A stretch of DNA of 64,000 nt from Sphingopyxis jiangsuensis (GTDB lineage: Bacteria; Pseudomonadota; Alphaproteobacteria; Sphingomonadales; Sphingomonadaceae): assembly GCF_016734905.1 (NCBI RefSeq), contig NZ_JAERPO010000001.1:1240001-1304000 (forward strand), in the 5' to 3' direction. The translations under genes and the position numbers were made by a program. Of the stretch, positions 8,213-17,352 are shown piece after piece; the stretch's first letter is position 1; every line of letters begins with the position of its first letter. The notes under the pieces are model-generated. The model did no database searches and had not been told where the DNA came from. It saw nothing but the letters and a program-made list of their open reading frames with translations.

Positions 8213-8272
8213 TCCTCTGCTCTCCCGGGGAGGTATGGGCGTCGGCCTGTGCAGCCGTCTTATCGTATCTGA

Positions 8273-9961
8273 TTAGCCCTGCGGCGGGGCGTCGTCGACC
8301 GCCGATGTTCCCGGACCGCGCGGATCGGCGGCGCCGCGCCAATGACCGTCGACGCGTTCGGCCGCATTGAGTTTCGATCCGAGATCGGTGGGCGAAAAGC
8401 TGTATCCGAAGGGCGCGATTTTCGCCGCAATCGCCCTACCGGCCTCATTGTCCTCGATGAGAACGCCGTCGCGACCGAAATACAGGTTTGGAAGCGCGAT
8501 CGCCTCCTCGGCGCTGAGCCCCCAGTCGAGCACTCCGATCAGCGTCTTGGTCACATGCATGATGATGCGCTTGCCCCCCGCCGAGCCAACGGCGAGAACA
8601 GGCTTGCCGTCTGGACCGTAGACGATCGTCGGCGACATGGACGAGAGCGGGCGCTTGCCCGGCTGGACACGGTTGGCGGCAGGCGCCCCTGCCTTTTCGG
8701 GGCTGAGGTCGAAATCGGTGAGTTCGTTGTTGAGTACAAAGCCGTTGGCAATGAGGTGGCTTCCGAAAATGCTTTCGACTGTCGACGTCATCGAGGCGAC
8801 ATTGCCGTCGCGATCGACCACGACGAAGTGCGTCGTACCATTTTCGGCGACCGGCCCCGACGCGGTCCGCGCCGGTGCGCCGGGCGGGGTTCCGGCGGGA
8901 TAGTCCTCGGCCGGTCCGAAAGGCGAAATACGGCGGCGGCGCTCGGCCAAATAGGATTTGTCGAGCAGGCCGGCGACCGGCACCTCGACGAAATCGGCAT
9001 CGCCGAGATAGAGTTCGCGATCGGCATAGGCGAGTTGCATCGCTTCGGCGAGCAGGTGCCAGCTCATCGGATTGTCCTTGCCCATCGCCTTCATGTCCCA
9101 ACCCTCGAGCATGCCGAGGATACCGAACACGGTCGTCGCGCCCGAGGAGGGTGGGCCCATGCCGCAAAGCTTGTAAACGCGATAGGTGGTGCAGACCGCG
9201 GGACGTTCGTCGGCCCGGTAGGCGGCGAGGTCCTTCGCGGTGATTGTCGCTGGGTTGCGCGGGGCGGTCGCGACGGCGTCGATAATCGCGCGCGCGTTCG
9301 CGCCGCTGTAAAAGGCGTCGGGCCCGCGCGTGGCCATGTCGCGCAGCAAGGCGGCATAGGCCGGATTGCGAATGCGCGTGCCGACGGGTGCAGGCTTGCC
9401 ATCGACATAATATATGGCCCGCGCCGCAGGAAAATCCTTCCACAAGGGCTCGAAACGGACGAGCCAATTGTGGAGCACGGGGGTAACCTCGAACCCCTCT
9501 TCGGCAAGGCGAATTGCGGGCTGGAGCAGTGCGTCCCAACCCAGCCGCCCCCATTTGCGATGCGCCATCTCCATCAGTCGGACGTTGCCGGGTACGCCTA
9601 CCGACAGTCCGCCGGGAATGACATCCATATAGCCGCGCGGCTTGCCGTCCGCGCCCAGGAAACGTTCGGGCTTGGCAGCGGCGGGCGCTCGCTCGCGCCC
9701 GTCAATGGTGGTAATATTTCCCGCTCTTTCATCATGATAGACGAGGAAGCCCCCGCCGCCGATGCCGCTCGATTGCGGCTCGACGAGCGTGAGCACCGCG
9801 ACCATCGCGACCGCGGCGTCGGCAGCCGAGCCGCCTTGCTGCAAAATCTGTCGCCCAGCTTCGGTCGCGCGCGGGTCGGCCGATGAGGAGACCCCCTGTG
9901 CGAAGGCCAGCGAGGGAAGGATAAAAAGGGCGAGGATAAAGCCGAGGAATCGTTTGATCAT
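8273..9961 (-). CDS. ggt: Gamma-glutamyltransferase, periplasmic
   Basis: A 562-residue Ntn-hydrolase proenzyme that cleaves the gamma-glutamyl bond of glutathione and transfers it to water or an acceptor. A signal peptide covers residues 1-21 (ALFILPSLAFAQG). The large subunit contains GGSAADAAVA and SSGIGGGGFLV. The autoprocessing site is Thr376 in NGTTHFVVVD, the new N-terminal nucleophile of the small subunit. The substrate-binding pair is near PLSSMSPTIV. ATG 9961 is chosen because it opens the signal peptide; an upstream open extension to 9997 lacks one. It probably works with glutathione chemistry as do gloA and gloB, but it is a separate unit. Confidence 0.94.
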   Translation of the reverse strand: MIKRFLGFILALFILPSLAFAQGVSSSADPRATEAGRQILQQGGSAADAAVAMVAVLTLVEPQSSGIGGGGFLVYHDERAGNITTIDGRERAPAAAKPERFLGADGKPRGYMDVIPGGLSVGVPGNVRLMEMAHRKWGRLGWDALLQPAIRLAEEGFEVTPVLHNWLVRFEPLWKDFPAARAIYYVDGKPAPVGTRIRNPAYAALLRDMATRGPDAFYSGANARAIIDAVATAPRNPATITAKDLAAYRADERPAVCTTYRVYKLCGMGPPSSGATTVFGILGMLEGWDMKAMGKDNPMSWHLLAEAMQLAYADRELYLGDADFVEVPVAGLLDKSYLAERRRRISPFGPAEDYPAGTPPGAPARTASGPVAENGTTHFVVVDRDGNVASMTSTVESIFGSHLIANGFVLNNELTDFDLSPEKAGAPAANRVQPGKRPLSSMSPTIVYGPDGKPVLAVGSAGGKRIIMHVTKTLIGVLDWGLSAEEAIALPNLYFGRDGVLIEDNEAGRAIAAKIAPFGYSFSPTDLGSKLNAAERVDGHWRGAADPRGPGTSAVDDAPPQG

Positions 9962-10002
9962 GCGCGCGACATTGGCGCGGCGCCCGCGCCCGCGCAACCC
10001 TG

Positions 10003-11073
10003 TCAGTGATCGATGCCCACCGCGTCACTTACCCGGGCGAAACCATCGCGCGCGGCGAGTGCTTCAAGCCCTTTCGCAATCCGACTTGCGAGACCGGGTC
10101 CCGAATAGACCATGGCCGAATATATCTGCACCAGTCCGGCACCCGCGCGAATGCGCTCCCACGCCTGCTCGGCGGACCCGATGCCCCCGGCGGCCACGAG
10201 CGACAGCGATCCGCCGCTCGCCGCCCGGAAATCCTTGAGCCGCTGAAGCGCCAACGCAGCGAGCGGCGCGCCCGAAAGCCCCCCTGCCTCTCCGGCGTGA
10301 GGCGACGCCAGCGGCGGGCGCGTAATCGTGGTGTTCGCAACGATGACAGCGGCGATCCCTTTGTCGAGCGCGACCTTGACGATATCGTCGATGTCGGCGG
10401 ACTCGAGGTCGGGTGCGACCTTCAGCAACACCGGTACGGCAACACCCGTCTGCTGCGCCGCCGCGACGGCGTCGAGAAGCGCCTCGAGCGCACCCTTGTC
10501 CTGAAGCGCGCGAAGCCCGGGCGTGTTGGGTGAACTGATATTAACCGTCAGATAATCGGCGAGCGGCGCCATCGCCGCCGTGCCCTTTGCATAATCGGCA
10601 ACGCGGTCGGCGCTGTCCTTGTTCGCGCCGATGTTGATGCCTAGCGGAACCGGAAGGCCGAAGCGGCGCAGGCAAGCGATGCGTTCGGTCGCCTTCGCCT
10701 GCCCGCCATTGTTGAAACCCATGCGATTGATAACGGCACCGTCCTCGACAAGCCGGAACAGCCGAGGGCGAGGATTGCCCTCCTGCGGCAGCGGGGTGAG
10801 CGTGCCCACTTCGACAAAGCCGAAGCCGAAATGCGGCATCGCATGCGCGACGCGTGCATCCTTGTCGAAGCCCGGAGCAAGGCCGACGGGATTCGGGAAC
10901 TCGATCCCCGCAAAGTGCGTTGCGAGCGCGGGACTGGTCAGCGCGTGGCGCGCTCGCGGGAGTGGCTGCAGCGCGTTGAGAGTCAGATTATGGGCGGCCT
11001 CGCCGTCGGTGGCGTGGACGACCGGGCGCACGAGCGCATAGGCGGCGTCGGTGAGCGAAGCAAAGAGCGACAT
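10003..11073 (-). CDS. pyrD: Dihydroorotate dehydrogenase (quinone), class 2
   Basis: A 356-residue FMN enzyme oxidising dihydroorotate to orotate in pyrimidine synthesis, with electrons passed to membrane quinone. The N-terminal helices (residues 1-45) are the membrane-associating class 2 extension. NPVGLAPGFDKDA and GFGFVEVGTLTP form the FMN barrel entry, and NISSPNTPGLR contains the catalytic-loop Ser of class 2 enzymes (Ser instead of Cys). VAAGGIGSAEQAWERIRAGA binds the FMN phosphate. ATG 11073 gives the normal length. It is divergent from the DUF885 gene, with starts 69 bp apart. Confidence 0.95.
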   Translation of the reverse strand: MSLFASLTDAAYALVRPVVHATDGEAAHNLTLNALQPLPRARHALTSPALATHFAGIEFPNPVGLAPGFDKDARVAHAMPHFGFGFVEVGTLTPLPQEGNPRPRLFRLVEDGAVINRMGFNNGGQAKATERIACLRRFGLPVPLGINIGANKDSADRVADYAKGTAAMAPLADYLTVNISSPNTPGLRALQDKGALEALLDAVAAAQQTGVAVPVLLKVAPDLESADIDDIVKVALDKGIAAVIVANTTITRPPLASPHAGEAGGLSGAPLAALALQRLKDFRAASGGSLSLVAAGGIGSAEQAWERIRAGAGLVQIYSAMVYSGPGLASRIAKGLEALAARDGFARVSDAVGIDH

Positions 11074-11142
11074 GGCCCCGCCATTGCGCGCGACCGGGCG
11101 CTATGGCAAGCCTGCAGACAACAGGAAAACCGGGAGAAAAAT

Positions 11143-12948
11143 GTGTCGCCGCTTCGCAAAATCGTCCTGACATCGACCGCGCTCGCCGCATTTGCCCTCG
11201 TCGGCTGTGCGCCGATGGCCGCCGAACAACAGCCGCAGGCAGCGTCCGACCCGGTGCCCGCAGGTGCCGACCTCGGCGAATTTTTCCGCAAATATGACGA
11301 AGCCCAATTGTCGCTGTCGCCCATCGACAAGGCGTATCGCGGGATTCGCGACGCCGACTATGGCCGATGGGACGACCCGAGCGAAGAGGCTGAAATCGCC
11401 AATCATTCGTTGCGTCAGGCAACGGCGGCCGCGCTGCGCGACGGCTTCGATCCGCAACGCCTTTCACCCGACGATGCACTTTCGCACGAACTGTTCCTCG
11501 CAGCGGCGGCGCGCGCCGACCGGCTGTTTCCCTATCGCAACCACGGCTACATCTTCGACCAGATGAACGGCGCGCAGAGCAGCGGCCCCGCCTTCCTGAT
11601 CAATATCCACCGCGTCGCCGACCCGGCGGAGGCCGAAGCTTATGTCGAGCGCATTCGCGGGCTCGGGCCGTGGCTCGACATCCAGACGGCCGAATCGGCG
11701 AAGCGCGCCGCCGCTGGCGTGCAACCGCCCAAATGGGTCTATCCCTATGTCATTTCGGACATTGGCAACATCAACCGGCCCGACAATGCGGTGCTCGACG
11801 ATTTCGCCGCAAAGGTCGGCAAGCTGACGGTCGCCGACGCCGAAAAGGCGCGGCTGATTGCGGCGGCAAAGGCGGCCTGGGTCGAAAGCGCCGGTCCGGC
11901 CTACGACCGCTTGCTCGCCGAGATGAAGCGTCAGCAGGCCGTGGCACCGACCGACGACGGCGTCTGGAGGCTGCCGGACGGCAAGGCTTATTATGAAGCG
12001 TTGCTCGCCAATTACACCACGACCGACATGACCGCGGAGCAAATCCACAACCTCGGCCTTTCCGAAGTCGCGCGCATCCATGGCGAGATGCGCGCGATCA
12101 TGGCCAAGGTCGGGTTCAAGGGGACGCTCCAGCAATTTTTCGAGCATCTGCGCACCAGCCCGCAATATTTCCACGAAACGCGCGAAGCCTATCTGGCCGA
12201 CGTCGATGCGCGGGTGAAGGCGATGGAGGCGCGGCTTCCGCAATTCTTCCTCACGCTCCCCAAGGCTGCGCTCCAAGTGAAGGCGGTCGAGGCGTTTCGC
12301 GAGAAATCGGCGGGCAAAGCCTTTTATCAATCGCCTTCGCCCGACGGATCGCGCCCCGGCACCTATTATGTGAATCTGTACGACCTGCGCGACATGTCGA
12401 AGACCGAGCTCGAAGCCCTCGCCTATCACGAGGGGGTTCCGGGGCACCATCTCCAACGCGCGGTGCAGACCGAGCTTGAGGAGCTGCCACCCTTCCGCCG
12501 CTTCGGCGGCGTGACCGCCTATACCGAAGGCTGGGGCCTCTATTCGGAAGAGCTGGGCAAGGACATGGATTTCTACACCGATCCCTACAGCGATTTCGGC
12601 CGCCTCGGTATGGAGCTGTGGCGCGCGTGCCGCCTGGTCGTCGATACCGGCATCCACGACAAGCGCTGGAGCCGCGAACAGGCGATCGCCTATCTCAAGG
12701 AGAACACGCCGAACCCTGACGGCGACATCGAAAAGGCGATCGAGCGCTACATCGTCTATCCGGGCCAGGCGACCGCCTATCTGATCGGCAAGCTCAAGAT
12801 CATGGAATTGCGCGGACGGGCGCAGGCGGCGCTCGGCGACCGTTTCGATTATCGGACATTTCACGAGGTTGTGCTCGAATCGGGACCGGTTCCGCTCGAC
12901 ATACTGGATCGGCGCGTCGACAGGTGGATTGCCAAGCAAAAAGGTTAA
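11143..12948 (+). CDS. DUF885 lipoprotein, putative zinc peptidase
   Basis: A 601-residue envelope lipoprotein (lipobox ALVGC about residue 23) of the DUF885 family. The segment YHEGVPGHHLQ is the HExxxGHH-type zinc motif of this family. TEGWGLYSEELGKDMDFY supplies the expected downstream Glu, and AYLIGKLKIMELR is the conserved C-terminal helix. Such proteins are thought to be metallo-carboxypeptidases; the substrate is unknown. The start is GTG 11143 with GGGAG upstream. An open frame reaches back to 10831, but that part is antisense to pyrD and does not look like protein of this family. Confidence 0.88.
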   Translation: MSPLRKIVLTSTALAAFALVGCAPMAAEQQPQAASDPVPAGADLGEFFRKYDEAQLSLSPIDKAYRGIRDADYGRWDDPSEEAEIANHSLRQATAAALRDGFDPQRLSPDDALSHELFLAAAARADRLFPYRNHGYIFDQMNGAQSSGPAFLINIHRVADPAEAEAYVERIRGLGPWLDIQTAESAKRAAAGVQPPKWVYPYVISDIGNINRPDNAVLDDFAAKVGKLTVADAEKARLIAAAKAAWVESAGPAYDRLLAEMKRQQAVAPTDDGVWRLPDGKAYYEALLANYTTTDMTAEQIHNLGLSEVARIHGEMRAIMAKVGFKGTLQQFFEHLRTSPQYFHETREAYLADVDARVKAMEARLPQFFLTLPKAALQVKAVEAFREKSAGKAFYQSPSPDGSRPGTYYVNLYDLRDMSKTELEALAYHEGVPGHHLQRAVQTELEELPPFRRFGGVTAYTEGWGLYSEELGKDMDFYTDPYSDFGRLGMELWRACRLVVDTGIHDKRWSREQAIAYLKENTPNPDGDIEKAIERYIVYPGQATAYLIGKLKIMELRGRAQAALGDRFDYRTFHEVVLESGPVPLDILDRRVDRWIAKQKG

Positions 12949-13041
12949 CAAGAATCGGATTGCGCCTTGACGCGCGGGGGTGAATTGAAAATTATAGAGG
13001 CATCAACAAGGCAGCAATAATGTTGCCGGGGGTCGTCATGA

Positions 13042-13929
13042 ATGCCTGACCAGTTACCTCCGCCGGACGGTGCGGACACCAGCCAGCCATTTGAGCTGCA
13101 CTATTTTGCGCCCGATCCCGACCTGACCGACATGGTGTCGAGCTTTTATTTCGCGCGGCTCGATATGCCGCTGTTCGACGAATATGAGCGCGCCGACCGG
13201 CCGCAGTTCCGCATCATGACCAAGCCCGACGGCGAATATGTCTTTCCCGGCGGTCACCGTTTTCCGGCCGCGCGCGCTACGATTATCGGCCCGACTAGCG
13301 GCAGCGTTCGTGCGATCGCGCGCGGGCCGACCGCCCTCTATGGCTTTGGCATCATGCCCGCCGGCTGGGCCGCGCTGATGGGCGACGAAGCCGAAAAGTT
13401 GACCGACCGGGCGATCGACGCCGCCGATCTGTTCGGCGGCTGGATCGACGATGCGGTCGGCGCGCTAATCGAAGCAACGAGCGTCGAGGATCGGCTCGTG
13501 ATCGCAAACAATATCGTGCGCGAGATCATGAAGCCCGGCGAGCCGGCGCCGCTGTGGTTCATCCGCACCGTCGACAAGTGGCTGACCGAATCGGCGTCGC
13601 CGCAAGTCCCCGAACTGGTCGAAGCGACCGGCATGTCGATCCGGTCGGTCGAGCGGATGACCAAGCATTATTACGGCCTGTCGCCGCGCATGCTCGCGCG
13701 CAAATATCGCGCGGTTCGCGCGGCATCGGCTCTCGCGCGCGGCGAGGACCTGGCTTCGGCGAAGCTCGGCGACGCCTTTTACGACCAGTCGCACCTGATC
13801 CGCGAGATCAAGCGCTTTGCCGGCGCGACGCCGGGACAGCTCGCACGCCCGTCACGCTATACCGAGGCGACGGCCAAGGGACGCAAGAATCTTGCGGGAA
13901 AAGTGAGTCCGATTGTTTCAGACACGTGA
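13042..13929 (+). CDS. AraC-family transcriptional regulator
   Basis: A 295-residue cytosolic regulator. Residues about 20-145 form a sensor domain of the kind seen in DUF6597-like AraC proteins (FELHYFAPDPDLTDMVSSFY, PDGEYVFPGG, PTALYGFGIMPAGW). The last 110 residues hold two HTH motifs: VPELVEATGMSIRSVERMTK, then LGDAFYDQSHLIREIKRFAG followed by TPGQL. No gene next to it suggests a target. The start at 13042 is supported by the conserved domain order; no strong ribosome site is visible. A possible small RNA and a terminator follow. Confidence 0.87.
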   Translation: MPDQLPPPDGADTSQPFELHYFAPDPDLTDMVSSFYFARLDMPLFDEYERADRPQFRIMTKPDGEYVFPGGHRFPAARATIIGPTSGSVRAIARGPTALYGFGIMPAGWAALMGDEAEKLTDRAIDAADLFGGWIDDAVGALIEATSVEDRLVIANNIVREIMKPGEPAPLWFIRTVDKWLTESASPQVPELVEATGMSIRSVERMTKHYYGLSPRMLARKYRAVRAASALARGEDLASAKLGDAFYDQSHLIREIKRFAGATPGQLARPSRYTEATAKGRKNLAGKVSPIVSDT

Positions 13930-13989
13930 CAGTTCGGGCCTGTTAAGCATCTAATTTCAATCGTCATGTCGATTTGGCGTTTCCATACA

Positions 13990-14110
13990 ATCGCGAATCG
14001 CTGGCAAGGCATAATCGGGCCTCGCGACCCAGAAGAGCTCTTCCTCTGACGAGGACTGAGACCTTCATCTCGGCACTCGTTTGGCCCCGGCCGGACGGGT
14101 GCCTTTTTTT
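13990..14110 (+). ncRNA. Candidate small RNA ending in a Rho-independent terminator
   Basis: The 300 bp between the AraC gene and sufR hold no protein gene. A TACAAT hexamer at 13986-13991 could be a -10 element, though the -35 region is weak. The sequence from about 13998 then contains a pairable CCTCGCG/GAGG segment and ends in a clean terminator. A 110-nt transcript is therefore possible. It might instead be only the 3' UTR of the AraC gene. I recognise no known RNA family. Confidence 0.3.
14072..14110 (+). terminator. Rho-independent terminator
   Basis: GGCACTCGT (from 14072) pairs with ACGGGTGCC (one mismatch) and is followed at once by seven T residues (14104-14110). This is the clearest intrinsic terminator in the window. 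It isolates the SUF operon from the AraC gene upstream. Confidence 0.85.
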
Positions 14111-14160
14111 GCCTGCACCCAATTTTGCCTTGCTTGCACCGCGCGAACGCCGCGCCTATA

Positions 14161-14195
14161 TAAGTGGAACGATTTACTCCACTTAAGAATCGTTC
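14161..14195. promoter_or_regulatory. Two interleaved dyads upstream of sufR, candidate Rrf2 operator
   Basis: TAAGTGGA (14161-14168) and TCCACTTA (14178-14185) form one perfect 8-bp dyad. GAACGATT (14167-14174) and AATCGTTC (14188-14195) form a second, overlapping one. They sit 37-71 bp before the sufR start, where an Rrf2 repressor would autoregulate. Family practice (IscR, SufR) makes this a sensible operator, but the exact consensus for this regulator is unknown to me. Confidence 0.5.
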
Positions 14196-14231
14196 GCAGA
14201 GTGCGGACGATATGAGGCACCCGACGCACCC

Positions 14232-14737
14232 ATGCGCCTGTCCAACCTTGCCGATTATGCCGTCGTGCTGATGAGCGCCGCCGCCCGCCAGTGCGGGTCG
14301 GTGCCCATCCACGCCGCGATGCTCGCCGAGCAGACGGGAATCCCGGGGCCGACCGCGCAAAAGCTGGTGAGCGGCCTCGCGCGCGCCGGCCTGCTCGTCG
14401 CATCGCGCGGCAGCGGCGGCGGCGTGCGCCTCGCGCGGCCCGCGGCAGCGATCAACGTGGCCGAGATTATCGAGGCGGTCGAAGGGCCGATCGCGTTGAC
14501 GAGCTGCGTCGACGAAGGCCGGCACGACTGCGCGCTCGAAGGCAGTTGCAAGGTGCAGCCGCACTGGGGCGTGGTGAACGGCGCGGTGCGTGGAGCGTTG
14601 GCGGAGATAAGCCTCGCGAGCCTGACCGCCACGCCAACCAAATCAAACCCCTTCGTGTCGAGCGAAGTCGAGACACCCCTCGACAGTGCACCCACGATGG
14701 GCCTCTCGACTTCGCTCGAGGCGAACGGAATTTTGCA

Positions 14738-14741
<4 letters not shown>
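14232..14741 (+). CDS. sufR: Rrf2-family SUF operon regulator with repeat-encoded tail
   Basis: A 169-residue Rrf2 regulator. The N-terminal winged helix begins [14 protein letters not shown]. The three cluster-binding cysteines are in the usual pattern: Cys in [16 protein letters not shown] (residues about 95-110). It probably binds a [2Fe-2S] or [4Fe-4S] cluster and represses the operon when clusters are sufficient. Typical members end near residue 140. Here residues about 140-166 are encoded by a palindromic repeat (14651-14728), so the tail is not ancestral. The stop TGA overlaps the sufB ATG. The name sufR follows the SUF-associated Rrf2 usage; iscR-like is equally fair. Confidence 0.88.
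14651..14728. repeat. Palindromic repeat, family A, copy 1 (inside sufR)
   Basis: The left arm TGTCGAGCGAAGTCGAGA and right arm TCTCGACTTCGCTCGA form an inverted repeat closed by about 35 bases. The element ends in GAACGG. Copies at 19347-19425 and 21061-21142 share the arms and the outer TTCG/CGAACGG ends. In sufR it is read as [10 protein letters not shown] then LSTSLEANG, forming the C-terminal tail. Confidence 0.92.
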
Positions 14742-16221
<1,480 letters not shown>

Positions 16222-16225
<4 letters not shown>

Positions 16226-16740
16226 ACTGGACCCTTCGCGATCAGGCGAAGCAACTCAACACCCCTCCCCTTCAGGGGAGGGGCCGGGGGTGGGGTCTAT
16301 CGGCCTTGGACATCGCCGAGTTGCAGTCTCGCGCGCGCCAGATGCGCAACAACCCGACCGAGCCGGAAAAACGCCTGTGGCGGAGTTTGTCGAACGGACA
16401 GTTGGATGGACACAAGTTCCGGCGTCAGCAGGTGGTCGGGTGGTTCATTGCAGATTTCGTTTGTGCGTCGGCAAAGCTGATTATCGAAGTCGATGGCGAC
16501 ACGCATGAAGAGTTGGTGGATCGCGCTCGCGATAAGGCGCTGTCGGAGCAAGGCTATCGCACCATCCGCGTTACGAACCATGATGTGATGTCCAACATGG
16601 ACGGCGTTTTGACGTTCATTTCAGAAGCCTTACGCAAGGCCGATGGCCCCCACCCCAACCCCTCCCCTAAAGGGGAGGGGCTTAAGAGGGTTGAGGCGCA
16701 GAAACTGCTGGGCATCAGCCTTGAGGGGAGTGCGGGATGA
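16222..16740 (+). CDS. DUF559 protein, Vsr-like endonuclease fold
   Basis: A 172-residue protein with a DUF559 core at residues about 37-140: [31 protein letters not shown] (Asp78), [12 protein letters not shown] (Glu89, Asp91) and [19 protein letters not shown]. The family belongs to the very-short-patch-repair/PD-(D/E)xK-like nuclease group, and the acidic residues expected are present, so it may be active. Residues 14-25 ([12 protein letters not shown]) and 142-154 ([11 protein letters not shown]) are translated palindromes. Residues 156-172 repeat the SufB C-terminus. ATG 16222 overlaps the sufB stop and its own stop overlaps the next ATG. It is foreign to SUF biochemistry. Confidence 0.85.
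16261..16296. repeat. Palindromic repeat, family C, copy 1
   Basis: CCCCTCCCC TTCA GGGGAGGGG is a perfect 9-bp inverted repeat with a 4-base loop, followed by CCGGGGGTGGGG. It lies in the DUF559 coding region just after the sufB stop. The same core recurs at 16647-16682 and twice in 47917-48011. Confidence 0.92.
16647..16682. repeat. Palindromic repeat, family C, copy 2 (opposite flank)
   Basis: CCCCACCCCAA precedes CCCCTCCCC TAA AGGGGAGGGG. The accessory C-rich block is on the opposite side compared with copy 1, so the two copies are inverted relative to each other and bracket the DUF559 core like a matched pair. Confidence 0.9.
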
Positions 16741-17225
16741 TAGTGACGTTAGCCACCACTCTAATAATTCTCGCCCAACCTATGCCAGCGATTACTACCC
16801 GCCCCAGAGACGGCAAGGGCGATAGTGTTTACGACTATTCCCGAAAGCCTGAAAACCAAGTTCATGCGCTTCATCTCGAGACGATCAATAAAATCTATTA
16901 CCCTTATTTTATATGTTATTACAACCACCTTAGTGCCGATGATCGCTTCGGCACTGAGGAGGGGAAAGTAGCAATTGAAGCTATGCATTCAGCGCGCTCC
17001 CGTTGCACAGAAAAGCGACACGCGGCGGACCTTAAAGCGGGTAAATATCTGTCGAAACAAAGAATATACGGCGATTCAGAGAACCAACGAGTGGTTCTTG
17101 AACGCTTTCGTCAGGTCGCGGGGCTGTGGTTTACCTACGCCACCGCCCGGCTGAACGGTCGCGGCGATGAATTTGACAGAATGGCTCGGGCAATCACCAA
17201 TGAATTGGTGCCACCCCATGACTGA
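16737..17225 (+). CDS. Hypothetical secreted protein inserted in the suf operon
   Basis: A 162-residue protein of unknown family. Residues 1-18 ([18 protein letters not shown]) look like a signal peptide, so a periplasmic location is likely. The mature part is mixed alpha-helical, with YYPYFICYYNHLSADDRFG and a Cys at SRCTEKRHA, which could pair with the first Cys. ATG 16737 overlaps the preceding stop (ATGATAG). Codon use is visibly more AT-rich than its neighbours (ATA, TTA, AAT codons), which hints at transfer. Nothing links it to Fe-S assembly except its position. Confidence 0.65.
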   Translation: MIVTLATTLIILAQPMPAITTRPRDGKGDSVYDYSRKPENQVHALHLETINKIYYPYFICYYNHLSADDRFGTEEGKVAIEAMHSARSRCTEKRHAADLKAGKYLSKQRIYGDSENQRVVLERFRQVAGLWFTYATARLNGRGDEFDRMARAITNELVPPHD

Positions 17226-17352
17226 CCGCGAAACCCTCCAGCTCCGCGATTTGTGGACCACTGCCAGCACAATTCCAATAATCCCCGGCAGACCCGACCC
17301 CGCTAGGACCGCGCGGACAACGGTCCGCCGCGCAAGCCCTGGGAAAGACTAA
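17218..17352 (+). CDS. Possible 44-aa ORF coupled to sufC
   Basis: ATG 17218 overlaps the previous gene by 8 bp. The stop TAA (17350-17352) shares its last base with the sufC ATG (TAATG). The peptide is basic and Pro/Arg-rich with no recognised motif. It would carry ribosomes from 16737-17225 into sufC. It may be a leader for coupling rather than a functional protein, or chance. Confidence 0.35.
   Translation: MTDRETLQLRDLWTTASTIPIIPGRPDPARTARTTVRRASPGKD

Noticed and set aside
8342..9886. A 514-codon plus-strand frame opposite ggt
   Set aside because: The minus-strand frame contains a signal peptide and all gamma-glutamyltransferase motifs; the plus frame has none.
12949..13041. A promoter with TTGACG and TATAGA before the AraC gene
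   Set aside because: The spacing is about 20 bp and the alternative 17-bp partner is poor, so it is not strong enough to list as a feature.
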